64,000 nucleotides of DNA. Source: Psychrobacillus sp044762745. GTDB lineage: Bacteria; Bacillota; Bacilli; Bacillales_A; Planococcaceae. The notes under the pieces were generated by a model that was not told the origin of the DNA, searched no databases, and saw only the letters and a list, made by a program, of their open reading frames with translations. Numbering within the stretch: the stretch's first letter is position 1; the number at the start of each line of letters is the position of its first letter. Positions 26,674 to 34,902 of this stretch are shown piece after piece. The DNA lies in contig NZ_JBIWEX010000002.1 of NCBI RefSeq assembly GCF_044762745.1, positions 200,499 through 264,498 of the forward strand, read 5' to 3'. A program made the translations under genes and the position numbers.

Positions 26674-27102
26674 CTATAATCCCCAATCCAATTTTAGAAA
26701 ATCTTTAAGAAGTTTTAACTGTTCGGGACCTATCTTTTCGGCAATTTCTTTCTCTAAATTCGCCTTTAATGATTCATTTTTTTCATAACATTCTTCCCCT
26801 AATTTGGTTAACCTAATGCACTTATCTTTCTTGTTATGTTCCGCATTACTAATTTCAACTAGTCCTTTAGCCTCCAAGCTTTTTATGAATTTATGTGTAG
26901 CTTGCCTGGAAATATCCACATGTTTGGTAACAAACGCAATAGTAGGCTGCTTTTTATAGATTCTTGACATGATGAACCACTCAGAATTCGACAAATAAAT
27001 AGCACTGCTATCATTCCATAGTTTCTCCGTTATTTTTCTAAGTTGAAGATGTCGCTCGCTTAACACATCAATCAAATCCAAGTTTTCTATTTTTAAATCC
27101 AA
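26674..27102 (-). CDS. MarR-family transcriptional regulator paired with CarD
   Basis: A winged-helix protein of about 142 aa: YLSNSEWFIMSRIYKK, then the recognition region VDISRQATHKFIKSLEAKGLVEI and a wing with NKKDKCIRLT. The most likely start is TTG 27102, because ATAGGAGTGAATTGG precedes it; upstream codons to 27132 lie over the ribosome binding site. It is divergent from a carD gene across an intergenic region with two almost identical palindromes, so it probably represses both genes. Confidence 0.85.
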   Translation of the reverse strand: MDLKIENLDLIDVLSERHLQLRKITEKLWNDSSAIYLSNSEWFIMSRIYKKQPTIAFVTKHVDISRQATHKFIKSLEAKGLVEISNAEHNKKDKCIRLTKLGEECYEKNESLKANLEKEIAEKIGPEQLKLLKDFLKLDWGL

Positions 27103-27154
27103 CCAATTCACTCCTATATATTTCTTTGACACCTACTATATAAAACCTCCCTTA

Positions 27155-27177
27155 AATTGTCAACTAAATTGACAATT
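27155..27177. promoter_or_regulatory. Operator palindrome 1 between marR and carD
   Basis: AATTGTCAA-CTAAA-TTGACAATT is a perfect 9+9 dyad with a 5-nt spacer. It overlaps the likely marR promoter region. Confidence 0.7.
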
Positions 27178-27199
27178 AAGCGAAATTGACGTAAAATAA

Positions 27200-27222
27200 A
27201 ATTGTAAACTAAATTGACAATT
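27200..27222. promoter_or_regulatory. Operator palindrome 2 between marR and carD
   Basis: AATTGTAAA-CTAAA-TTGACAATT differs from palindrome 1 at one base. It starts 45 bp further on (about four helical turns) and lies just upstream of the carD ribosome binding site. Confidence 0.7.
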
Positions 27223-27243
27223 GTAGAGTAGGAGGCTAACACA

Positions 27244-27738
27244 ATGTTTAAGGTTGGAGATACTATTATTTATTCGGCACATGGGTTATGTGAAGTTGAC
27301 GATATATGTGAAAAAACCTATGGAGACAACACAAAGACTTATTATGTATTGCACCCACTTCAAAATTCGAAATTAATCATAAATATTCCTGTGGATAGTC
27401 ATCAAGTAATAATGCAAAAAGTGATGGAAAGAGAAGAAGCTGAAGAGATTTTACAATCCTTCCTACAACCAGGTATCGAGTGGATAGAAAATGTAAGACA
27501 ACGAACTAAACAATATAATAGCCTCGTAAACACAGGGGACCGTAAAAAAATTGCTAAAGTAGCTAATACGTTAATGAGAAAAAAACGTGAGGCCATTAGT
27601 AACAAAAAGAAACTGTATGATTATGATCGGGTTCTTTTAGCAAACATACAAAATATTATGTTCCAGGAATTAGCGGTATCATTAGATACTTCCTATGAAG
27701 AGATATCTAAAAAGGTTAAGCGCATGGTTAATCAGTAA
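27244..27738 (+). CDS. CarD-family RNA-polymerase-binding regulator
   Basis: A 164-aa protein. Residues 1-55 form the Tudor-like RNAP-interaction domain (MFKVGDTIIYSAHGLCEVDDI), and residues 70-160 form the all-helical DNA-binding-type domain rich in Lys/Arg. CarD/CdnL proteins contact the RNAP beta subunit and stabilise open complexes. It follows GTAGGAGGCTAACACA. Divergent MarR control would make this copy inducible rather than housekeeping. Confidence 0.9.
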   Translation: MFKVGDTIIYSAHGLCEVDDICEKTYGDNTKTYYVLHPLQNSKLIINIPVDSHQVIMQKVMEREEAEEILQSFLQPGIEWIENVRQRTKQYNSLVNTGDRKKIAKVANTLMRKKREAISNKKKLYDYDRVLLANIQNIMFQELAVSLDTSYEEISKKVKRMVNQ

Positions 27739-27794
27739 GGAATATTAAATCACCTTATGACTGGCAATACAATAACAGAATGGAGAGTCATGGC

Positions 27795-27912
27795 ATGATA
27801 GCACTTTATGTTACACCAGGTAGCACATACTGCAGAAAATGCAACATCAATTGAAAAAATGTTGGATAGTCAGACAAAACCTGATTTATTAATGTTGTTC
27901 ATACAAAGATAA
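27795..27912 (+). pseudogene. Decayed Spx/ArsC-like gene (N-terminal remnant)
   Basis: A good ribosome binding site (GGAGAG) and ATG start a 19-codon frame MIALYVTPGSTYCRKCN that mirrors the Spx N terminus (LY-x-x-P-x-x-T-x-CRK). The first Cys of the Spx CxxC is replaced by Ser and a stop follows after codon 19. Downstream frames hold coding-like scraps only. It is a decayed gene. Confidence 0.5.
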
Positions 27913-27965
27913 TATACTATAGTAACTTTACAAAAGTAAAAAAATGAATATTCGTCGCAAGCCAT

Positions 27966-28006
27966 ACAAAAACGGGGTACCAATCTCCATAAGATGTACA
28001 CCCCGA
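27966..28006 (-). terminator. Terminator of the RraA-family gene
   Basis: CGGGGTGTAC...GTACCCCG followed by T5 on the minus strand, 8 bp after the stop. Confidence 0.75.
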
Positions 28007-28013
28007 ATTTTTT

Positions 28014-28496
28014 TTATATAAGAGGGTTCTTTGAAAGAATAACCCCGTCCTCGTCCGCATACACATACTCTCCTGGCTTCCAGCTGACTCCACCGAAGTG
28101 AAGTATGCTATTACGTTCGCCGGTACCATCTTTTTTACTTTTTAGCGGATGTGTTCCTAACGCAAGAATGCCAACATCCATTTTAGCAAGCTCCACAGAA
28201 TCTCTAACATAACCATTAATAATAACGCCCGCTAACTTTCTCGATTGCGCAATACCCGCTAAACGATCGCCTAAAAGCGCGCATCGATTAGAACCACGCC
28301 CATCTACAACAATAACAGAACCTTCTTGTACGCTTTCAAGTGCTTCAACGACCAGCACATTATCCTCATACACATTTACAGTTTCAATTTTTCCAAAAAA
28401 ACGTGTCTTTTTTCCGAAAGAACGAAAAGCAATATCGCTAATTTGTAGTTCATCTGAATAGTCGTCACATAAATCAGTAGTTTTAAAGTCTAACAA
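28014..28496 (-). CDS. rraA: RraA-family protein (aldolase / RNase-regulator fold)
   Basis: A 160-aa protein matching the RraA/HMG aldolase fold: VIVVDGRGSNRCALLGDRLAGIAQ near residue 82, then GVIINGYVRDSVELAKMD (Gly/Arg/Asp residues that coordinate metal and substrate in the aldolases). In E. coli RraA inhibits RNase E; Gram-positive homologues are more often annotated as 4-hydroxy-4-methyl-2-oxoglutarate aldolase-like. Which applies here is not clear. It appears monocistronic with a terminator. Confidence 0.88.
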   Translation of the reverse strand: MLDFKTTDLCDDYSDELQISDIAFRSFGKKTRFFGKIETVNVYEDNVLVVEALESVQEGSVIVVDGRGSNRCALLGDRLAGIAQSRKLAGVIINGYVRDSVELAKMDVGILALGTHPLKSKKDGTGERNSILHFGGVSWKPGEYVYADEDGVILSKNPLI

Positions 28497-28671
28497 AGTG
28501 AATTCCTCCTATTCTTTTTCTATTCTATATAATTCCACATTCGTTCCTAGTATCCTTTTTTAAAGTGGAAGCTTTTGAATAAAGCTTGTTCAAAAAAACG
28601 TAAGAATACCTTATTTATTAACAAATAGAAAGAATCTATTTTGAGTAGTTTCTCTCAAAACGGATTCTTTT

Positions 28672-30321
28672 CTAGTGTATGGCACCCAAAATAGCATTTG
28701 CTTTTAGTATTTCTAGCTCCTGTTCAATTTTTTGGACATCAATACGTTCATATAATGGCTTGATTTGTGTAATTTGCAATGGCAATTTTTCAATTACATT
28801 CCATTTGTTTAAAGATATATTTAACATCTTTCCAATTTCTTTACAACCAAAAGGTAAAAAAGGATGTAATAGTTGCCCTAAATTTTGAATGATGTACACA
28901 CAAGCGGCAAGTGTCTCTTCACAATGTACTTTGTTGTCATTAATCATAATCCAAGGCCGTCTTTCATCAAAATAACGATTAGCTGCACGAACAGCTTCAA
29001 AAATCGTTTCTATTGCTTTTTTGAAATGCCCAGCTTCGATTAACTGCCCTACTGATTCATATAAAGCAGCCATTTCACGTTGTATAATCGTATCCACCTG
29101 TACTTGAGGCACGCTTGATTCAAAGTTTTTTTCGACAAACTTTAAGTTACGGTTCACAAAATTGGCAAACGCACCAAGTAATTCACCGTTATGACTGTAA
29201 ATAAACTCACGCCAAGAAAAATCAGTGTCACGATTTTCTGGAGCGTTGACTGTTAAAAAATAGCGGAGTGAATCGGGATGATAATCTTTCAAAATGTCTG
29301 GCACCCAAACCGCCCAATTTTGACTTGTTGATAGTTTTCGTTTTTCAAGTGTTAAATACTCATTCGATATAATATTCGTTGGAGTACCTGAATTTCCAAT
29401 TCCCATTAAAATAGCTGGCCAAATTACCGTATGAAATGGGATATTATCTTTTCCATGAATATAATAAGATGTTGTACTAGCATTCCACCATTTTGAAACG
29501 TCTACATTACGTTGTTTTCCCCATTCAAGACTGGCTGTATAATATCCGGCTACCGCTTCAATCCAAACGTAAATTTTTTTCCCTTCAAAGCCAGGTACCG
29601 GTACATCTATCCCATTTGGTAAATCTCTTGTTACTGCACGATCGGGAAGCCCTTCCGCTAAATAGCGTTTCGTAAGAGCAATTGCGTTATCTCTCCAACG
29701 TTTTTCTTTCTCTGCTTTTACTACATAGATTTCTAATTTCTTTTGGAATTTACTAAACGAAAAGTAGAAGTGCTCTGTTTCACGAATTTCTGGTTCATTC
29801 CCGCAAATTTTGCACCGTTTTTCGAGCAAGTCGAGTGGATCTAAAATCGTTGAGCAATTATCGCATTGATCACCACGTGCTTTAGAACCGCAATTCGGAC
29901 ATACACCTTCGACAAAGCGATCCGGTAAAAATTGTGTGTCTATTGGACAATAAGCTTGCTCGATTTTCTTTTTGTATAAAAAACCATTTTCAAGTAATGT
30001 TAAAAATATTTTTTGTACAGATTTGTGGTGATGTTCATCGTCCGTTCGGGTGTATAAGTCATAGCTAAAGCCGAGTCTATGGAATGATTCTACAAATTCA
30101 TGATGATAATGATCTGCAATCGCTTTTACTGTTGTATGTTCTTGATTGGCACGAATCGATATTGGTGTCCCGTTACAATCACTTCCCGAAACATATAACA
30201 CGTCTTCTCCTTTTTGACGAAAGTATCTTGCTAAAATATCTCCTGGTAAAAGTGCTGCAATATGTCCTAAATGCAGCGAGCCATTTGCGTATGGCCAAGC
30301 ACCACCAATTAAAATTGTCAT
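28672..30321 (-). CDS. metG: Methionyl-tRNA synthetase, short MetRS2-like form
   Basis: A 549-aa class Ia synthetase. It has HLGH (HIGH motif) near residue 17, a connective-peptide insert with zinc Cys pairs CPNCGS, CDNC and CKICG (residues 140-195), and KLSTS (the KMSKS motif) near residue 333. It lacks the C-terminal EMAP/Trbp tRNA-binding domain of the usual roughly 650-aa Bacillus MetG and resembles the second MetRS (MetS2) of B. cereus/anthracis. The gene is controlled by a T-box with an AUG specifier. The ATG follows AAAGGAGGTTAAC. Confidence 0.92.
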   Translation of the reverse strand: MTILIGGAWPYANGSLHLGHIAALLPGDILARYFRQKGEDVLYVSGSDCNGTPISIRANQEHTTVKAIADHYHHEFVESFHRLGFSYDLYTRTDDEHHHKSVQKIFLTLLENGFLYKKKIEQAYCPIDTQFLPDRFVEGVCPNCGSKARGDQCDNCSTILDPLDLLEKRCKICGNEPEIRETEHFYFSFSKFQKKLEIYVVKAEKEKRWRDNAIALTKRYLAEGLPDRAVTRDLPNGIDVPVPGFEGKKIYVWIEAVAGYYTASLEWGKQRNVDVSKWWNASTTSYYIHGKDNIPFHTVIWPAILMGIGNSGTPTNIISNEYLTLEKRKLSTSQNWAVWVPDILKDYHPDSLRYFLTVNAPENRDTDFSWREFIYSHNGELLGAFANFVNRNLKFVEKNFESSVPQVQVDTIIQREMAALYESVGQLIEAGHFKKAIETIFEAVRAANRYFDERRPWIMINDNKVHCEETLAACVYIIQNLGQLLHPFLPFGCKEIGKMLNISLNKWNVIEKLPLQITQIKPLYERIDVQKIEQELEILKANAILGAIH

Positions 30322-30337
30322 ATGTTAACCTCCTTTA

Positions 30338-30605
30338 AAATAAAAAAACGTCCTAATCGTAAAAACGATTAGGACGAGTAGACTCGTGTTACCACCTAAA
30401 TTCACAAATAGCTCACACTATTTGCCTTATCCAGTACGTGTTCATACTGTTGCTGTTATAACGAGTGCCATTCTCGTCGTAGCCTACTATTAGTTCGGTA
30501 CAAAAGCTCAAAGGTCATATTCAGTAAGATTCATCTACCTCATTTCCACCATCAGAGGCTCTCTTTGAAAAATCCACTTACTTACTCTTCCTTTTCAACG
30601 CTTAG
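30338..30605 (-). promoter_or_regulatory. T-box riboswitch, methionine-specific
   Basis: The leader shows the full T-box order: AAGAGAGCC and GGTGGAAA of Stem I, the specifier loop GAATATGACCTTTGAG with ATG at 30516-30518, the T-box core AGGTGGTAACACGAG (30383-30397), and the terminator CGTCCTAATCG/CGATTAGGACG with T7 (30341-30376). Uncharged tRNA-Met would favour antitermination and raise synthetase levels. Confidence 0.93.
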
Positions 30606-30780
30606 TGATTCATTTCCACTTATTCTATCAATTCGGAATTAAATTTGCAATACTTAAATTATATAATCTGTTTGTACATAATTGATTCATAATAGGAATC
30701 AATTATCACTTAATTAATTATTAGATTGTCTTCCTTTTTTCATGTTATTCTGAATATACAAAATAACAGGAGTTGGTATT

Positions 30781-31536
30781 ATGACGAATTGGAATGCAAC
30801 GCTTTATGATGATAAAGACAAGTTTGTTTCTAGCTTTGGTGAAGATCTTGTTTCCTTCTTAAATCCACAAATGGGAGAATATATTTTAGATGTTGGTTGT
30901 GGTACAGGAGATTTAGCTCATGATATTTCTAAAAGTGGTGCTACTGTTACTGGCATTGATGCTGCTCATTCGATGATTGAAGCGGCAAAAGAAAAATACC
31001 CTGATATCCATTTTAGCGTGCAAGATGGTGAGCAGTTTTCTTTTGAGCCAAAGTTCCATGCGGTGTTTTCGAATGCTGCCATTCACTGGATGAAAAATCA
31101 GCAAAAGGTGGTGCAAAATTGCTATAATGCTCTTTTGCCTAGTGGACGATTTGTCGCTGAACTAGGTGGGGCAAATAATATCCAATCGATTGTATATACC
31201 ATAAAAGAGACATCTGATCATCTATCCATTCCGTATGACGCTACATTATTTCCATGGGTATTTCCAACAAGAGAGGAAATGGCAGAGCATCTCATCCATG
31301 CTGGTTTTAAAATTGTTTTAATTGAACATTATGAACGACCAACGCCTTTAGTTGGAGAAGATGGTATTCGTAATTGGCTTGAAATGTTCAGTAGCAATAT
31401 GTTCAAAAACCTCACGGATGAAGAAAAGGAAGCAATTTATAGCGAATGTGAACGTATATTACGACCTCAACTTTACAAAGAAAACGGTTGGGTTGCTGAT
31501 TATTGGCGTCTTCGTTTCATTGCGCAAAAGCCTTAA
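30781..31536 (+). CDS. Class I SAM-dependent methyltransferase (trans-aconitate methyltransferase-like)
   Basis: A 251-aa protein: motif I ILDVGCGTGDLAHDISKSG near residue 38, acidic GIDAAHSMIEAAKEKYP near 58, then FHAVFSNAAIHWMKNQQ and PSGRFVAELGG. The IHWM stretch and WF-rich C terminus are typical of Tam-like methyltransferases. Substrate unknown. It has AACAGGAG upstream and a terminator downstream, and stands divergent to the metG leader. Confidence 0.88.
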   Translation: MTNWNATLYDDKDKFVSSFGEDLVSFLNPQMGEYILDVGCGTGDLAHDISKSGATVTGIDAAHSMIEAAKEKYPDIHFSVQDGEQFSFEPKFHAVFSNAAIHWMKNQQKVVQNCYNALLPSGRFVAELGGANNIQSIVYTIKETSDHLSIPYDATLFPWVFPTREEMAEHLIHAGFKIVLIEHYERPTPLVGEDGIRNWLEMFSSNMFKNLTDEEKEAIYSECERILRPQLYKENGWVADYWRLRFIAQKP

Positions 31537-31540
31537 TAAA

Positions 31541-31577
31541 AAGCGGCTTAGATAGTCAATTTCTAAGCTGCATTTTA
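31541..31577 (+). terminator. Terminator of the methyltransferase gene
   Basis: The stem AGCGGCTTAGA/TCTAAGCTGC is followed by a T-rich run, directly after the stop codon. Confidence 0.7.
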
Positions 31578-31709
31578 TTGTTTATATATAGTGACATATA
31601 TAATAAATACCACCTTGTTCTAACTAAATTCTAATTGTTTAAGTAACCACTTCACATAGTGGTCCAATACATTTATAAAATAAATACAAGCAGTTAGTGC
31701 TACTGCACA

Positions 31710-31752
31710 ATAAAAGGATAATACCCTTTTTCAAAGAGCATCATCCTTTTAT
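31710..31752 (-). terminator. Terminator of the VOC-family gene
   Basis: ATAAAAGGAT/ATCCTTTTAT with a 23-nt spacer, 22 bp after the stop of the VOC gene. Confidence 0.55.
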
Positions 31753-31774
31753 ATATTTAACGAGTACTAAACAT

Positions 31775-32692
31775 TTATTTCTCCTTGTATGCTTGCTGTA
31801 ATTCGTCCATATTTAATTTTTTCATTTTTAGTAGGACTTGCATTACATGGTCAATTTGCTCCGCTGTACCGTTTTGCATCATTTCGTCCATCATGCTCGG
31901 TACGATTTGCCAAGACAAGCCGTACTGATCTTTCAGCCAGCCACATTGCTCCGATTCAGGAACGAAAGAAAGCTTTTCCCAATAGTAATCGATCTCTTCT
32001 TGGGTGTCGCAGTACACCATAAAGGAAATGGCTTCGTTGAAACTGAATTTATGTTCGTGCGCACTGTCCATTGCTACAAACCACTGATTTTCAAGCATAA
32101 AATCTGCAAACATGACAGTTCCTTCTTTGTCGGGTTCCATTCCCTTATGGTAACGTACGAGACTGCCCTGCTTTGCGTTCTTAAAAACGGAGGTATAAAG
32201 TTGAATCGCCTCTTCCGCTTTGCCGCAATTTTCTCCTACATACAAAAGTGATGGAAATATTGTAGGTCGCTCTTCACCTTCTGGGTTAGTCAGAATTAAC
32301 TGCCACGACAGTCCATATTTGTCTTGAATCCACCCATACTTTTCACTGAATGGATACTGACCAAATGGCATTAACACAGAACCACCTTCGGACAATTTGT
32401 TCCAAACCTCATTTATTTTCTCTTCTGCATCTTTTTCACGAGACGGATCAAAATTAACCATGAAGGAAATAGATGGATTAATCTTAAAAGATGGCCCCCC
32501 GTCGATCGCCATGAACTTTTGCCCCCAAATCTCAAAAGAAACTTGGTCACAGTCACCAGATGGTGTGTCACGCAGTGTTGTTACATCTGTAATCTTGGAA
32601 TGCGGGAATATAGTAGCGTAAAATTCTGCTGCTTCTTTTGCCTCTTTGTCAAACCATAAATGCGGAACGATTTTTTGGACTGTTTTGGTCAT
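31775..32692 (-). CDS. Tandem VOC (PhnB / 3-demethylubiquinone methyltransferase-like) protein
   Basis: A 305-aa protein made of two repeats of the same domain. Repeat 1 (residues 1-150) starts PHLWFDKEAKEAAEFYATIF and ends YGWIQDKYGLSWQLI. Repeat 2 (155-300) starts PSLLYVGENCGKAEEAIQLY and ends GWLKDQYGLSWQIVPSMMDE. Such proteins share the glyoxalase/bleomycin-resistance fold; enzymatic function is not established. The start follows GAGGAATAACT. Confidence 0.85.
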   Translation of the reverse strand: MTKTVQKIVPHLWFDKEAKEAAEFYATIFPHSKITDVTTLRDTPSGDCDQVSFEIWGQKFMAIDGGPSFKINPSISFMVNFDPSREKDAEEKINEVWNKLSEGGSVLMPFGQYPFSEKYGWIQDKYGLSWQLILTNPEGEERPTIFPSLLYVGENCGKAEEAIQLYTSVFKNAKQGSLVRYHKGMEPDKEGTVMFADFMLENQWFVAMDSAHEHKFSFNEAISFMVYCDTQEEIDYYWEKLSFVPESEQCGWLKDQYGLSWQIVPSMMDEMMQNGTAEQIDHVMQVLLKMKKLNMDELQQAYKEK

Positions 32693-32750
32693 AGTTATTC
32701 CTCCTGAATTTTTTATACGACAAAGTTGTTCATTTCTTTTAAATTACTTC

Positions 32751-32951
32751 ATGGATATTATAGATGATTTATATTATTATTTCGTCTCGTTTGATTTCTT
32801 ATTCCATGAAAAAACGAGACAACGTAAAAGGGTATATGTCTCTTTTTTGATTGCTTATTTTTTAGTACTTTTCAACTCAACCATGCCTTCAGTTGCACGA
32901 TATGTCAGTGCAGTAGCTAATTCTATACTTGATTTTCATCTAAGACTATAA
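32751..32951 (+). CDS. Possible small membrane protein, 66 aa
   Basis: The frame begins MDIIDDLYYYFVSFDFLF and continues with a basic EKTRQRKRVYV and a hydrophobic helix, a layout like small Bacillales membrane proteins. There is no clear ribosome binding site. The last 20 residues run into direct-repeat copy A, suggesting that the 3' end has been replaced. Low confidence. Confidence 0.3.
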   Translation: MDIIDDLYYYFVSFDFLFHEKTRQRKRVYVSFLIAYFLVLFNSTMPSVARYVSAVANSILDFHLRL

Positions 32952-33009
32952 ACGAAACAAAGGGAAGGTTGAAACACAAAAAAACCTTTCCAGTTAAAAT
33001 TGAAAGGTT
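32928..33009. repeat. Direct repeat copy A flanking the XRE-ABC module
   Basis: 82 bp starting CTTGATTTTCATCTAAG and including GAAACACAAAAAAACC and a hairpin ACCTTTC/GAAAGGT. It aligns without gaps to 37358-37439 at roughly three quarters identity (first 17 bases identical), in the same orientation. Confidence 0.6.
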
Positions 33010-33034
33010 GAATGAACAGCTCCATATATCCAAA

Positions 33035-33238
33035 CTATTCAGCGTATTGTAGATTCGTGACACTGAAATCTTTAATCAAATAATCTCCAATACTTTTGTC
33101 AAACATATTTGTAGGGCTTCCCTCTTTAACAATAATAATTCCATCGTATGCTTTTTGAGGAATCATATCAATCGTGTAAAATTGTTTTGAAAACTTATTA
33201 TTTATATTTTGATAAAATACCAATGCACTACTCTGCAA
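33035..33238 (-). pseudogene. Possible 3' fragment of an unknown gene
   Basis: A TTG-initiated 67-codon frame (YTIDMIPQKAYDGIIIVKEG, then MFDKSIGDYLIKDF) with coding-like composition but no ribosome binding site and stops close upstream. It follows the DUF2178 gene on the same strand. No family recognised; it may be the tail of a truncated gene. Confidence 0.3.
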
Positions 33239-33251
33239 AAAAAATAGCCTA

Positions 33252-33638
33252 TTAAATATGCCTTTTCATTAGTACAAACTGAATGAGCGGATAAGTGATG
33301 TACGCTATGCATAAAGCGATAAATAATGTATAGTTTTCCCCTCTACTTATAAAGAAAAAATCTATTATCCAAATTAGTAACAACGTAGTAATAACGACAT
33401 AATAACTAATATGAGCACTATTTTTAATAATTTGTTTTCCCATTTCATCTCTTTGTACTTCTCTACGAGTTCCCCATGTAAAGAACTGCCCCCAAGCGAC
33501 TAATAAAGCAATAATTAAAAGTAATTCACTCATACCATACGTTGCACCATCAACTTTAATATAGCTTAATAGTGTCCCCCCAAAATACAGCGTAATAACA
33601 ATTAAAAATAATAAGCCGATAATATCTTTCCTTCTCAT
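33252..33638 (-). CDS. DUF2178-like membrane protein
   Basis: A 128-aa protein with four predicted helices (LLFLIVITLYFGG, LLLIIALLVAWGQFF, VVITTLLLIWIIDFFF, LFIALCIAYITYPLI) and a cytoplasmic loop REVQRDEMGKQIIK between helices 2 and 3, typical of DUF2178/permease-like partners of XRE regulators. Its start overlaps the end of the regulator gene by 4 bp (ATGA type), so translation is coupled. Function unknown; a role in controlling or sensing for the regulator is inferred. Confidence 0.75.
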   Translation of the reverse strand: MRRKDIIGLLFLIVITLYFGGTLLSYIKVDGATYGMSELLLIIALLVAWGQFFTWGTRREVQRDEMGKQIIKNSAHISYYVVITTLLLIWIIDFFFISRGENYTLFIALCIAYITYPLIQFVLMKRHI

Positions 33639-33847
33639 TCCTTTACATCTCCTCTCATTTCATATAAAAATAATTGGTCTACCGTCAAACCTAAACAATG
33701 TGCTAATTGGAAAGCAAGAGTTAAACTTGGATCATACTTATCATTTTCAATAGCATTTATCGTTTGGCGAGAAACTCCACAAGCATTAGCCAATTCCACT
33801 TGAGTAAAACCTTTTTCTTTTCTGATCTTGTTAATATTATTTTTCAT
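33635..33847 (-). CDS. XRE-family (Cro/CI) transcriptional regulator
   Basis: A 70-aa single-domain HTH_3 protein: INKIRKEKGFTQVELANACGVSRQTINAIE with the C-terminal half DKYDPSLTLAFQLAHCLGLTVDQLF. It is of the small type found beside DUF2178 and ABC genes. ATG 33847 follows GAGGAGTGGCT. Two 20-bp operator-like repeats overlap its promoter, so autorepression is likely. Confidence 0.92.
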   Translation of the reverse strand: MKNNINKIRKEKGFTQVELANACGVSRQTINAIENDKYDPSLTLAFQLAHCLGLTVDQLFLYEMRGDVKE

Positions 33848-33864
33848 AGCCACTCCTCAATAAA

Positions 33865-33884
33865 ATGTCCAACATGTTTTACAT
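33865..33884. promoter_or_regulatory. XRE operator-like palindrome, copy 1
   Basis: ATGTCCAACATGTTTTACAT, centred on AACATGTT. It lies between the promoter -10 and the regulator start. Confidence 0.6.
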
Positions 33885-33888
33885 TTTT

Positions 33889-33917
33889 ATAATAAATGAA
33901 TGGTTTTATTATGTCAA
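33889..33917 (-). promoter_or_regulatory. Sigma-A promoter of the XRE/DUF2178 operon
   Basis: TTGACA (33912-33917), 17-nt spacer, TATTAT (33889-33894) on the minus strand. The -35 element lies inside operator copy 2. Confidence 0.65.
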
Positions 33918-33930
33918 ACATGTTTTACAT
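33911..33930. promoter_or_regulatory. XRE operator-like palindrome, copy 2
   Basis: ATGTCAAACATGTTTTACAT, one base different from copy 1 and offset by 46 bp. It overlaps the -35 box. Confidence 0.6.
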
Positions 33931-34140
33931 AACAGTAAAAAAAGATGTAATGAATTTTAATAAATCCTTACACCTTTAAGCAGTTACTTTATTAAATTTC
34001 ATTTCTAACCTGTCTCTTTGTTTATGTAATACCGATTATCTGTAAAGTTTACCTAAACATTAATCCACGGAAATAACTTCTCGGCTCTAGTCAAGAAGTC
34101 GAATTGTCATGTGGAGAAATCGCGACTGTGATACAACAAC

Positions 34141-34899
34141 TCATATTCCTATTTCCCGCATTTTCGCCGTAATCTCTTCGACTCTGCCATCAATATCCGC
34201 ACCTACAAACTTTGGAAGCTTCAATTCGCTCACAATTTTTCCGTCACGCATAAACATAATACGCTCCGTCCGCGCTGCAACCTTCGCATCGTGAGTTACA
34301 ATCATAATCGCAGTACCGTCAGCGTTTACTTCGGAAAATATGTCCATTATCTCCTGTGCAGATTTTGAGTTTAGTGCTCCCGTAGGCTCGTCGCCGAAAA
34401 TGATTTTCGGGTTGTTCATAAGCGCTCGGCATATTCCGGCACGCTGAAGCTGACCTCCCGAAACCTTTGTAATATCACGATTTTCAAGCCTCTCAATACC
34501 TACTCTATTCATAAGTGCTCTTGCCTTTTCCGAAATTTTTGCGACGTTTTTTCTGTTATCACGCATGGATGGAAGGATGATGTTATCAAGGATATTCAGA
34601 TTTTTGAGCATCGTCGGCTGTTGAAAAACAAATCCCATTTTTGTTCTACGTATATCTGAAAGCTCCTTCTCTCCTACCGTCGATAAATTCATACCGTCAA
34701 ACAAGACGTTTCCACTATCCACGCTATCCATACCACTCAACGCAAACATAAGCGTCGATTTTCCTGAACCTGATGGTCCCATAACTGCAACGAACTCGCC
34801 CTCTTTAATTTCAACAGTCACCCCACTGAGAACATTATGCCGTTCATCACCTTGGCCGAAAGATTTTACGATATGATTACCGCTAATAATCTTGTTCAT
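34141..34899 (-). CDS. ABC transporter ATP-binding protein (MacB/LolD-type)
   Basis: A 252-aa ATPase: Walker A GPSGSGKST near residue 42, Q-loop FVFQQPTML, signature VSGGQLQRAGI near 147, Walker B KIIFGDEPTG and the switch His in TGTAIMIVTHD-like VTHDAKVAARTE. This class powers FtsX-type permeases. It lies 3 bp downstream of the permease gene and forms an operon with it. Base composition is somewhat higher in GC than surrounding genes. Confidence 0.93.
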   Translation of the reverse strand: MNKIISGNHIVKSFGQGDERHNVLSGVTVEIKEGEFVAVMGPSGSGKSTLMFALSGMDSVDSGNVLFDGMNLSTVGEKELSDIRRTKMGFVFQQPTMLKNLNILDNIILPSMRDNRKNVAKISEKARALMNRVGIERLENRDITKVSGGQLQRAGICRALMNNPKIIFGDEPTGALNSKSAQEIMDIFSEVNADGTAIMIVTHDAKVAARTERIMFMRDGKIVSELKLPKFVGADIDGRVEEITAKMREIGI

Positions 34900-34902
34900 A
34901 CT

